From: Streptomyces xanthophaeus
GTDB lineage: Bacteria; Actinomycetota; Actinomycetes; Streptomycetales; Streptomycetaceae
Assembly (NCBI RefSeq): GCF_000725805.1
Contig: NZ_KL647134.1
Location: 124,001-188,000, forward strand
Reading direction: 5' to 3'
Length of the DNA: 64,000 nt
In this document: positions 18,136 through 25,815 of the stretch, piece after piece
Position numbering within the stretch: position 1 is the stretch's first letter
Layout of the letters: every line of letters begins with the position of its first letter
Translations under genes and position numbers: made by a program
The notes under the pieces: model-generated
The model's database searches: none
The model's input: only the letters and a program-made list of their open reading frames with translations
Told to the model about the DNA's origin: nothing

Positions 18136-18696
18136 ATGAGCGAATCTTCATTCCAGGACGACGTACTGGGCGAGCTCGGCGACGAGAAGCTGACCGAGAT
18201 CGCCGGACTGCTCGGCACGGACACGGACGGCGCCCGCACCGCCGTCACGGAGACCGTCGGCGCCATGACCGGCGACCTCCAGCAGAAGGCCGACGCCGAC
18301 GACGAGGACGGGGTCGAGGTCCGCCAGGCCCTCGCGGAGGTCACCGAGCCCCCGCTGCAGGGCGTGGCCACGCTGGGCGGCGTCGGCGGGATGCTCAGCG
18401 GCGGGATGATGGCCGGGGTCCTCGCCAAGGTCGCCAAGCCGGTGGCCAACGCCGTCTCGAAGAAGACCGGCATCCCCGCCCCGACCATCAGCCGGGTCAT
18501 CGAGATGCTGATCCCGGTGCTGCTCGCGGTCCTCGCCAAGCGCGCGGCCTCGGGCAAGGGCGCGGGCCCCACGGCCGCCGGAGCATCCTCACCGGGCACA
18601 CCCGCCCCGGGCGGCGCACCCGCCCCGGGAGCGGCCCCGGCGGGCGGCGGGCTGGGCGATCTGCTCGGCCAGATCCTGGGCGGCGGCAAGAAGTAG
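18136..18696 (+). CDS. DUF937 domain protein
   Basis: This 186-residue protein has the DUF937 pattern: an N-terminal helical region (LGELGDEKLTEIAGLLGTDTDGARTAV), a Gly/Met-rich hydrophobic segment (GGVGGMLSGGMMAGVLAKV) and a helix ending LIPVLLAVLAKRA. The tail is a low-complexity Gly/Ala/Pro linker with repeated GAxPG, then LGDLLGQILGGGKK. There is no signal peptide. The biochemical role of the family is unknown; weak relation to RNA polymerase-associated or membrane-surface proteins has not been shown. It probably shares a transcript with the acetyltransferase 18 bases downstream. Confidence 0.8.
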   Translation: MSESSFQDDVLGELGDEKLTEIAGLLGTDTDGARTAVTETVGAMTGDLQQKADADDEDGVEVRQALAEVTEPPLQGVATLGGVGGMLSGGMMAGVLAKVAKPVANAVSKKTGIPAPTISRVIEMLIPVLLAVLAKRAASGKGAGPTAAGASSPGTPAPGGAPAPGAAPAGGGLGDLLGQILGGGKK

Positions 18697-18714
18697 CGCC
18701 TATCCTCGGGCGCC

Positions 18715-19236
18715 ATGGACACGCCCGAGGCAGCATCGGTGCGGCTGCGCGATCCCGAGCCCGGCGACCTGGGCTGGATCGTGCAGCGGCACGGCGCGCT
18801 CTACGCCGCCGAGTACGGCTGGAACGCCGAGTTCGAGGGCCTGGTGGCCCGGGTCGTCGCGGATTTCGCCGAGGACCACGACCCGTATCTGGAGCGGGTC
18901 TGGATCGCCGAACGCGGCGGCCGGCCCGTCGGGTCGGTGATGTGCGTGCGCGAGGACGGCGCCCCGGGCACCGCCCGGCTGCGGCTGCTCCTGGTCGACC
19001 CGCAGAACCGCGGCCACGGCATCGGCGGCCGCCTTGTCACCGCGGTCGTCGCCTTCGCCCGCTCGGTGGGCTACCGCGAGCTGGTCCTGTGGACCCACGA
19101 CGTCCTGCACGAAGCCCGCTCCCTGTACCTGCGCGCGGGCTTCACCCTGGTCGCCGAACGCCCCGCCCGCTCGTACGGGGTCGCCCTCACCGGGCAGGAC
19201 TGGCGGCTGCCGCTCCAGCAGGACTCCCCGCGCTGA
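18715..19236 (+). CDS. GNAT family N-acetyltransferase
   Basis: This 173-residue protein has one GNAT fold. Motif A is LRLLLVDPQNRGHGIGGRLV with the acetyl-CoA-binding Q-x-x-G-x-G/A pattern at roughly residues 84-103, and motif B is EARSLYLRAGFTLV. The N-terminus (LGWIVQRHGALYAAEYGW) resembles the MarR-GNAT group, in which this domain follows a MarR module, but no HTH is present here. The substrate is unknown. Its last 50 bases overlap the 3' end of the convergent EamA gene. Confidence 0.85.
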   Translation: MDTPEAASVRLRDPEPGDLGWIVQRHGALYAAEYGWNAEFEGLVARVVADFAEDHDPYLERVWIAERGGRPVGSVMCVREDGAPGTARLRLLLVDPQNRGHGIGGRLVTAVVAFARSVGYRELVLWTHDVLHEARSLYLRAGFTLVAERPARSYGVALTGQDWRLPLQQDSPR

Positions 19237-20122
19237 CGCCCGGACCGACCCCCGTACGGTTCGGAGCGCGCCCGGGGGCCAGCGAGGTGAGGGCCACCCC
19301 GCCGACCAGGAGCAGCGCCGCCAGCCAGCGCGTGCCCGAGACCTGTTCCCCCAGCACCAGGGCCGCCGAGGACATCCCGAACACCGGGACCAGCAGGGAG
19401 AACGGGGCCACCGCGGAGGCCGGGTAGCGGCGCAGCAGGTACCCCCAGGCGCCGAAGCCGAACACGGTGGACACCCAGGCCACGTACCCGATCACGGCGA
19501 GCCCGGACCAGTCCAGGGCGCGCAGCGCGGCCAGGTCCCGCTCGGGCCCCTCCAGCAGCAGCGACAGCGCGAGCAGCGGCAGCACCGGGACGGTGCACAC
19601 CCACACCATGAAGTTCAGCGCGTCGGGCGGGGAGGCCTTGCGGGTCAGGACGTTGGAGACGCCCCAGCAGGCGGCGGCCGCGACGACGAGCGCGAAGCCG
19701 AGCACCGGGCCGGAGGTGCCCCCGTCCACCGCGGCCACGGCGATCCCGGCGAGCGCGACGGCCATGCCGAGCACCCTGATCCGGCCGGGCCGTTCGCGCA
19801 GGAGCACGGCGGCGAGGACGGCGGTGAAGACGGCCTGGACCTGGAGCACCAGGGAGGACAGTCCGGCGGGCATCCCGGCGTCCATGCCCGTGAACAGCAG
19901 CCCGAACTTGGCGATGCCGAGGACCGCCCCGACGCCCAGGACCCACTTCCAGGCGACCTTGGGGCGTCCGACGAGGAAGACCGCGGGCAGGGCCGCGACG
20001 AGGAAGCGCAGGGCGGAGAGCAACAGCGGCGGGAAGTGGTCGAGTCCGATCTCGATGACGACGAAGTTGAACCCCCAGACGGCGGCGACGAGCACGGCGA
20101 GTGCGGTGTGTACGGGACGCAT
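19187..20122 (-). CDS. EamA/DMT-family metabolite exporter
   Basis: This 311-residue protein has two EamA repeats and about ten membrane helices. The repeats begin LAVLVAAVWGFNFVVIEIGL and LGFALVVAAAACWGVSNVL. Members such as YdeD/RhaT/RarD export amino acids, nucleotides or other small metabolites, and the AVWGFNFVV start is typical of the cysteine/O-acetylserine-exporter-like subgroup. The ATG at 20122 is chosen because longer versions add a polar, non-conserved leader. It diverges from a LysR gene across 100 bases, so that regulator probably controls it. Confidence 0.85.
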   Translation of the reverse strand: MRPVHTALAVLVAAVWGFNFVVIEIGLDHFPPLLLSALRFLVAALPAVFLVGRPKVAWKWVLGVGAVLGIAKFGLLFTGMDAGMPAGLSSLVLQVQAVFTAVLAAVLLRERPGRIRVLGMAVALAGIAVAAVDGGTSGPVLGFALVVAAAACWGVSNVLTRKASPPDALNFMVWVCTVPVLPLLALSLLLEGPERDLAALRALDWSGLAVIGYVAWVSTVFGFGAWGYLLRRYPASAVAPFSLLVPVFGMSSAALVLGEQVSGTRWLAALLLVGGVALTSLAPGRAPNRTGVGPGVSAGSPAGAAAASPAR

Positions 20123-20222
20123 GGTCCGAGCATCGACGCCCGGACCGTGTAGCACCAGCGCTGATCTCTTCCGCGATGGATGAAGCATTGCTTACGCATC
20201 TCCCCGGTGCCACGATGGAGCC

Positions 20223-21152
20223 GTGCTCGATCTCTCCCGGCTGCGCGCCCTGCACGCCGTCTCCGTCCACGGTTCGGTCGCGGGCGCGGCGGCCGCCCTC
20301 GGCTACACCCCCTCCGCGGTCTCGCAGCAGATCGCCAAACTGGAGCGGGAGACCCGGACCACGCTGCTGGAGCGGCGCGGGCGCGGGGTCGCGCTGACCG
20401 AGGAGGCCCGGCACCTGGCCGACACGGCCCAGCAGCTGCTGGCCATCGTCGAGCGCGCCGAGACCACCCTGGAGGAGCGCCGCGGGCAGCCGAGCGGGCT
20501 GCTGACGGTGGCGGCCTTCGCCTCGGCGGCGCGCGGACTGCTGCCGGGGGTGCTGGCCGACCTGGCCCGCCGTCATCCGGCGCTGGACGTCCGCCTCACG
20601 GAGGTGGACCCCCACCTGTCCGTGGACCTGGTGGCCCGCGGCGTCACCGATCTGGCGGTGGCCCACGACTGGGACATCGCGCCGCTGCCGTCGCCCGAGG
20701 GCATCGAGCAGGCGGTGATCGGGGACGACCCCTGCGACCTGGTGGTCCCGGCCGGGCACCCCTTCACCACCCGGCGGGCCGTCCGCCGCACCGACCTCGG
20801 CGGCGAGCGCTGGGTGTGCCAGCCGCCCGGCCGGGTCTGCCACGACTGGCTGGTGCGGACCCTGCGCACGGCCGGGTCCGAACCCGACATCGTGCACGTG
20901 GCCGAGGAGAACCACACCATCGTCGCCCTGGTCGCGGCCGGGCTCGGGGTGGCGGTCGTCCCCCGGCTGGGCACGGGTGTGCTGCCGCCCGGGGCGGTGG
21001 CCGTCCCGCTGGAACCGGGCCCCGTCCGGCGGCTGTACGCCCTGTGGCGCACCGGCGCGGCCCGCCGTCCCGCGATCACCGAGGCCGTGCGGGTCCTCCA
21101 GGAGCACTGGGCCGCGCAGGGGGCGCGGTCCCAGGCCGAAGAGACGGCCTAG
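20223..21152 (+). CDS. LysR-family transcriptional regulator
   Basis: This 309-residue protein has an N-terminal winged helix (LRALHAVSVHGSVAGAAAALGYTPSAVSQQIAKLE) and a two-lobed periplasmic-binding-like effector domain. Divergence from the EamA exporter with a 100-base gap is the classical LysR arrangement, so it likely activates the exporter and represses itself. GTG start. The gap holds GATGGATGAAGCATTGC with loosely symmetric T/A spacing that could be a T-N11-A site, but I could not define a clear operator. The inducer is unknown. Confidence 0.9.
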   Translation: MLDLSRLRALHAVSVHGSVAGAAAALGYTPSAVSQQIAKLERETRTTLLERRGRGVALTEEARHLADTAQQLLAIVERAETTLEERRGQPSGLLTVAAFASAARGLLPGVLADLARRHPALDVRLTEVDPHLSVDLVARGVTDLAVAHDWDIAPLPSPEGIEQAVIGDDPCDLVVPAGHPFTTRRAVRRTDLGGERWVCQPPGRVCHDWLVRTLRTAGSEPDIVHVAEENHTIVALVAAGLGVAVVPRLGTGVLPPGAVAVPLEPGPVRRLYALWRTGAARRPAITEAVRVLQEHWAAQGARSQAEETA

Positions 21153-21227
21153 CCGGGGACCCCTTCCGGGGGACCTCCCGAGTGTCCGTGACGCCCCGGG
21201 GCCCGGCCCGGCAGTAGGGTCCGGCGC

Positions 21228-23060
21228 GTGCCGTACGAAGCCTCCCGCCGGACCCTGTTCGCCGTGGCCGCCGTGGCCGCCGTCACGGCCGCCGGGGCCG
21301 CCTCCGCCGCCGTGGGGGCCCGCCCCGCCCCCGACGACCCGCGCAACCCCGCACGGGAGCCCGCCGGGCCACCCGGCCGGCGGCCCGACCGGGCCCGGCT
21401 GCGCCGCCTGGTGGAGGGGATGAGCCTGGCCGAGAAGGTCGGCCAGCTGTTCGTCTCCCGGGCCTACGGCCATTCGGCCACCGATCCCGACCCGGCGGAC
21501 GCCGAGAAGAACCTGGCGGCGTTCGGGGTCCGCACCGGCGCCGAGCTGGTCTCCCGCTACCACCTCGGCGGGATCATCTACTTCGCCTGGGCCCACAACA
21601 CCCGTGACCCGCACCAGATCGCCGCGCTCTCGGCCGGGCTCCAGCGGGCCGCCCTGGCCGCCGGTCCGCGCGTACCGCTGCTGCTCTCCACCGACCAGGA
21701 GCACGGCGCCGTCGCCCGCATCGGCAAGCCCGCCACCCTCTTCCCGGGAGCGATGGCGCTGGGCGCGCTGCACGCCGCGACCGGTTCCGCCGCCGAGGCC
21801 CGCCGGGCCGCCCGCATCGCGGGGACGGAGCTGGCCGCGATGGGCATCCGGCAGGACTACGCGCCGGTCGCCGACGTCAATGTCAATCCGGCCAATCCGG
21901 TCATCGGCGTACGGTCCTTCGGCTCCGACCCGCAGGCGGTGGCCGCCCTGGTCGCCGCCCAGGTCCGCGGCTACCAGGGCGCCGGGGTGGCCGCGACCGC
22001 CAAGCACTTCCCCGGCCACGGGGACACCGAGACCGACAGCCACGTCGGCCTGCCGGTGATGCGGCACAGCCGCGCGCTCTGGGAGGAGCTGGACGAGCCG
22101 CCCTTCCGCGCCGCGGTGGACGCGGGCGTGGACGCCGTCATGACGGCGCACATCGTCTTCCCCGCGCTGGACCCCTCGGGCGATCCGGCGACGCTCTCCC
22201 GGCCGATCGTCACCGGCATCCTGCGCGAACGCCTGGGCTTCCGCGGGGTGGTGGTCACCGACGCCCTCGACATGGCCGGGGTCCGCCAGAAGTACGGGAA
22301 CGACCGGGTGCCCGTCCTGGCCCTGAAGGCGGGCTGCGACCAGCTGCTGAACCCGCCGGACCTCGGACTCGCGTACCGCAGCGTGCTGGCCGCCGTGGAG
22401 TCGGGCGAGCTGACCGAGGAGCGCATCGCGGAGTCGGTGCTGCGGATCCTGGAACTGAAGGCCCGCCGGGGCCTGTTCGACGCGCCCGAGCCCACCGCGC
22501 AGGGGGTGGACGCGCAGGTCGGCATCCCCGAGCACCTGGCCGCGGCTGACGAGATCGCCGCCGGGACGACCACCCTGCTGGCCAATGCGGCCGGGACGCT
22601 CCCGCTGGACGCGGCGACGGGCCCGAGGGTGCTGGTGACCGGGACCGACCCGGTCTCCCCCAGCGCCACGACCGGACCCCCCACGGCCGTACTGGCCCGG
22701 GAACTGACCGCCCTGGGCTGCCGGGCCACGGCTGCGGCGCCGGCCGGTGCGGTGGCCGCGGCGCCCGGTCACGCGGCGGTGGTGGTGTGCACGTACAACG
22801 TGGCCGAAGGGGAGGATCCCCAGCGCACGCTGGTCACGGAGCTGCTGGCCACCGGGGTGCCGGTGGTCGTGCTCGCGGTCCGCAACCCGTACGACCCCGC
22901 CCGGCTGCCGCGGTGCGCGGCGGAGCTGGCGACGTACGCGTGGACGGACGTGGAGATGCGGGCGGCGGCCCGGGTGCTGACCGGGGCCGAGCGGCCCGCC
23001 GGCCGCCTCCCGGTCCCGGTGCCGGGCCGCTACCCGCTGGGCCACGGACTGACGTACTAG
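21228..23060 (+). CDS. Exported glycoside hydrolase family 3 protein, probable beta-N-acetylglucosaminidase
   Basis: This 610-residue protein has a hydrophobic N-terminal segment (FAVAAVAAVTAAGAASAAVGA), a full GH3 TIM barrel and a C-terminal alpha/beta domain. The catalytic loop KHFPGHGDTETD at 259-270 carries the NagZ-type His/Asp pair and the nucleophile is Asp345 in VVTDALDMAG. This pattern marks N-acetylglucosaminidases rather than beta-glucosidases. It likely trims chitin or peptidoglycan fragments outside the membrane. The signal has arginines (SRRT) that may form a twin-arginine site. A GH20 enzyme near 51 kb may act on similar substrates. Confidence 0.85.
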   Translation: MPYEASRRTLFAVAAVAAVTAAGAASAAVGARPAPDDPRNPAREPAGPPGRRPDRARLRRLVEGMSLAEKVGQLFVSRAYGHSATDPDPADAEKNLAAFGVRTGAELVSRYHLGGIIYFAWAHNTRDPHQIAALSAGLQRAALAAGPRVPLLLSTDQEHGAVARIGKPATLFPGAMALGALHAATGSAAEARRAARIAGTELAAMGIRQDYAPVADVNVNPANPVIGVRSFGSDPQAVAALVAAQVRGYQGAGVAATAKHFPGHGDTETDSHVGLPVMRHSRALWEELDEPPFRAAVDAGVDAVMTAHIVFPALDPSGDPATLSRPIVTGILRERLGFRGVVVTDALDMAGVRQKYGNDRVPVLALKAGCDQLLNPPDLGLAYRSVLAAVESGELTEERIAESVLRILELKARRGLFDAPEPTAQGVDAQVGIPEHLAAADEIAAGTTTLLANAAGTLPLDAATGPRVLVTGTDPVSPSATTGPPTAVLARELTALGCRATAAAPAGAVAAAPGHAAVVVCTYNVAEGEDPQRTLVTELLATGVPVVVLAVRNPYDPARLPRCAAELATYAWTDVEMRAAARVLTGAERPAGRLPVPVPGRYPLGHGLTY

Positions 23061-23095
23061 TCCTCCTGTACGCCGGTCCGTGGCCCGGTGGAGCG

Positions 23096-24529
23096 TTACG
23101 GCCGCAGCTGCGGCTCGCGCTCCAGGTCGCGCTGGTCGAGCTGGGCGTCGGGCGCCGCCAGCGGCGCCGCCTTCCCCGTGTCGGCGAGCGCGGCGGCCGG
23201 GGCGACCCCGGCCCACTGCAGGATCTTCGCGGTGGCCAGCGCCTTCTCGCCGTCGAGCAGCTTGGCGACGTTGGCACCGTGGTTGGCGCCCGGCGCGGTC
23301 ATCACGTAGCTGTCGCGCACCCCGTAGCCGAGGTGGAACGGCTCGGCGCCCCACGGGTCGTTCTGCCCGTACACGAACAGCATCTGGTTCGCGTTGTTGC
23401 GCACCCAGGTGTCGATGTCCTTCATGGCTCCCGGCTGGAAGGTCATGGGGATGTCGCGGGGCACGAAGTTGCGCGGCGGCTGGTAGCCGTAGCGGCTCAG
23501 GCCCTTGAGGTGGGGCTGCTTGATGTCCGGGGAGCCGAGCTGGGTGCCCGCCTGGTAGTAGTACGGGGTGTACGTCTCCAGGCCCTGGTCGGCGTAGGCG
23601 GAGAAGCCGGAGATCGCGTCGATCGTGTCCCAGATCTCCTGGTCGGTCGCGGTGGCGGCGGCCGGGATGGAGGCGCAGTCGGCGAGCAGGCTGTACTGCC
23701 AGAAGGCCCACACGTAGTCGAGCACGACGGCCTCGAAGGCCTTGTCGAGGTTGCCGACGGTGGTGAAGGTCCAGCCGTTCTCGGCGGCGGCGACGGCGTA
23801 CTTGGCCTCCAGCGGCTCGCGGCGCACGAGCGCCTCGCGCTGCACCGCGTTCAGCCGGTCGCGGCACTCCTTGGTGCCGACCTTGCTGAAGAACCGGTCG
23901 TAGGCCGAGTCCTCGTTGTTGACGACGTCGTTGGGCGCGACGTACGCGACGACGCCGTCCATGTCGCGCGGGTAGAAGCGCTCGTAGTACGTCGCCGTCA
24001 TGCCGCCCTTGCTGCCGCCCGTGGCCAGCCAGTTCTTGGTGTAGAGCTTCTTGAGGGCGGTGAAGAGGCGGTGCTGGTCACTGGCGGCCTGCCAGATGTC
24101 CAGGTTGGCCCAGTTGGCCGGGTCGGGCCGGGAGGGCGTGAAGAATCGATACTCCAGGGACACCTGGTTGCCGTCGACGATCGTCGTCGGCTCACTGCGG
24201 CGCGGACTGGTGTTGACGTTGTAGCCGGAGGTGAAGAACACCGTCGGCCGCGAGACGTCCTTGTGCAGAAGGGTCAGGCGCTGCTTGAAGGTGCCCTTCC
24301 ACGGCTGCCGGTGGTCGACCGGCTGCTCGTAGTTCAGTACGAAGAAGCGGTAACCGGGGTACGGCTTCTCCTCGATCAGGCTCATCCCGGGAATGCCGAG
24401 GATCTGGTCCTTGATGTCCGTCGCGGCTGCCGGCCCTGCGGCGGTGGCCGCCTGTGCCGTGGAGCCGGCCGCACCCATGGTGCCGATCAGCACCACGAGC
24501 GACAGCAGCCATCCGAGCGTCTTGCGCAT
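23096..24529 (-). CDS. Secreted S37-family tripeptidyl aminopeptidase
   Basis: This 477-residue protein has a clear signal peptide cut after TAQA near residue 28. The mature part is an alpha/beta-hydrolase of the PS-10/S37 family found in streptomycetes. The nucleophile elbow is GGSKGG, followed by a late Asp in FVYGQNDPWGAEPF and the His in APGANHGANV. Such enzymes release tri- or tetrapeptides from the N-termini of extracellular peptides during mycelial protein turnover. It is monocistronic, with an 84-base upstream region. The tail is Ala-rich and polar and may be processed. Confidence 0.88.
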   Translation of the reverse strand: MRKTLGWLLSLVVLIGTMGAAGSTAQAATAAGPAAATDIKDQILGIPGMSLIEEKPYPGYRFFVLNYEQPVDHRQPWKGTFKQRLTLLHKDVSRPTVFFTSGYNVNTSPRRSEPTTIVDGNQVSLEYRFFTPSRPDPANWANLDIWQAASDQHRLFTALKKLYTKNWLATGGSKGGMTATYYERFYPRDMDGVVAYVAPNDVVNNEDSAYDRFFSKVGTKECRDRLNAVQREALVRREPLEAKYAVAAAENGWTFTTVGNLDKAFEAVVLDYVWAFWQYSLLADCASIPAAATATDQEIWDTIDAISGFSAYADQGLETYTPYYYQAGTQLGSPDIKQPHLKGLSRYGYQPPRNFVPRDIPMTFQPGAMKDIDTWVRNNANQMLFVYGQNDPWGAEPFHLGYGVRDSYVMTAPGANHGANVAKLLDGEKALATAKILQWAGVAPAAALADTGKAAPLAAPDAQLDQRDLEREPQLRP

Positions 24530-24613
24530 TCACCCTCCCCTTGCGTTCACTTCGGTCGCGGTGAACCTAGCCGGGGCAACGCATCGCTGAACAGACCTAG
24601 TTGGGTCTCTCCG

Positions 24614-25015
24614 TCAGCACAGGATCCAGCCGGAATCGGCGGATCCGCCGCCCGCATCCCCCTTTACATACACACAGCGGCTGATCGCACCGACGACGAC
24701 AGGCCCGGCATAACGGGTGAAACGCCCGGCGTCGCGGACGGGGACCCCGCCGCGCGGCTGAATGCTCACCGTCATCCGCCGCCGCTCCCCGGGCCGCCGC
24801 GCCACGGTCACCGCGCAGACCTGGGTGCGGCTCTTGTACACGCGCACCTCGCCGGCGGCGGCCGGCAGGGTCTTGACCAGCCGGCCCGCACAGCCCCCGG
24901 TGGCGGCCTGCGCGGCCGGGACCGCGAACAGCCCGCCGACGCCGAGCCACAGCGCCGCCCCGAACACCCCCAGCGCCGCGACCCTCCGGCCGCGCCCTGC
25001 CCGCCGCTGCACCAC
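24614..25015 (-). CDS. Small secreted protein of unknown function
   Basis: This 133-residue protein has an RR-containing n-region and a signal segment (VAALGVFGAALWLGVGGLFAVPAAQA). The mature part of about 94 residues is basic, with cysteines in GGCAGR, QVCAVT, SRCVYV and the terminal WILC, giving two possible disulfides. I do not recognise the family. Size, disulfides and secretion would fit a protease-inhibitor or wall-associated role, but nothing proves it. GTG start; an inverted repeat lies just upstream. Confidence 0.7.
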   Translation of the reverse strand: MVQRRAGRGRRVAALGVFGAALWLGVGGLFAVPAAQAATGGCAGRLVKTLPAAAGEVRVYKSRTQVCAVTVARRPGERRRMTVSIQPRGGVPVRDAGRFTRYAGPVVVGAISRCVYVKGDAGGGSADSGWILC

Positions 25016-25029
25016 ACTGCCCCCGATCG

Positions 25030-25062
25030 GTCGTACGTACCACGTGCGTACGCACGTACGAC
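25030..25062. promoter_or_regulatory. Inverted repeat upstream of the small secreted protein gene
   Basis: GTCGTACGT and its exact complement ACGTACGAC enclose 15 bases that themselves include CACGTG and GCGTACGC. The array of overlapping TACG dyads ends 15 bases before the GTG start of the minus-strand gene, where an operator or leader hairpin would act. Confidence 0.45.
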
Positions 25063-25230
25063 GCCCGTACCCTCCCGAAGGTTGCGGCCGGGAGCGGGCC
25101 CGCGGTCCACCCCTCCCCCTTAAGGGTGCTTCCGCAACTTCCCAGCAGCAGAAAGGGAGTTCACGCTCCGCCAGGACATTACGCTAGGTGACCGGACCTC
25201 TGCGCACCGTAGCCATGGAAGGCATGCCAC

Positions 25231-25785
25231 ATGACGAACGACCTCCTCGACCGCAAGCTGGAGCGCTCCTTCAACCGCCTCGACGCCGACGGGAGCGGCG
25301 AGATCGACGCCACCGACATCATCGCGCTCGGGTCCCGGCTGCTGACGGCCCTGGGCGAACCCGATGACTCGCCCCGCGCGGAAGCCGTGATGAGCGGGAT
25401 CGCGGACTTCTGGCAGGACCTGTTCACCGAGATCGACGCCGACCGCGACGGCAAGGTCACGCCCGCGGAGTACAAGCACGGCATGACGCGGCTGTACGCG
25501 CAGGGCGGGCCGGCCTACGACCGCTCGTACCGGCCGATGATGAAGGCTCTCCTGACGATCGTCGACACCGACGGCGACGGACTCATCAGCCCCGACGAGT
25601 TCCACCGGGCCCAGGAGGTCTTCGGCACGGCGCTGGACCACGCCGAGGCCGAGACGCTGTTCCGGCGGATCGACGCGAACGGGGACGGCCGGCTGACCGT
25701 GGACGAACTCCTCGACGCCGTGCGCGACTACTACACCGGCACCGACGAGGACGCCCCGGGCAACCTGCTCTTCGGCGAGGTCTGA
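25231..25785 (+). CDS. Four-EF-hand calcium-binding protein (calerythrin-like)
   Basis: The 184-residue protein has four canonical 12-residue EF-hand loops: 18-29 (DADGSGEIDATD), 69-80 (DADRDGKVTPAE), 112-123 (DTDGDGLISPDE) and 148-159 (DANGDGRLTVDE). All have Asp/Asn at loop positions 1, 3 and 5, Gly at 6 and Asp/Glu at 12, so all four could bind calcium. There is no signal peptide, so it is cytoplasmic. The spacing resembles the sarcoplasmic calcium-binding/calerythrin group known in actinomycetes, which may act as Ca2+ buffers or sensors. No obvious partner is adjacent. Confidence 0.9.
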   Translation: MTNDLLDRKLERSFNRLDADGSGEIDATDIIALGSRLLTALGEPDDSPRAEAVMSGIADFWQDLFTEIDADRDGKVTPAEYKHGMTRLYAQGGPAYDRSYRPMMKALLTIVDTDGDGLISPDEFHRAQEVFGTALDHAEAETLFRRIDANGDGRLTVDELLDAVRDYYTGTDEDAPGNLLFGEV

Positions 25786-25815
25786 GCCCGGGGCGGCGGC
25801 CGCGGCCTTCCCCCG

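Noticed and set aside
18715..20122. The 50-base overlap of GNAT and EamA ends as a regulatory antisense device
   Set aside because: Convergent 3' overlaps of this size are common in dense genomes and nothing further supports a function.
19071..23867. A very long open frame on the minus strand through GNAT, LysR and GH3 genes
   Set aside because: It is the GC-bias mirror of the plus-strand genes: arginine/glycine/proline-rich, no family features, and it crosses several well-supported genes.
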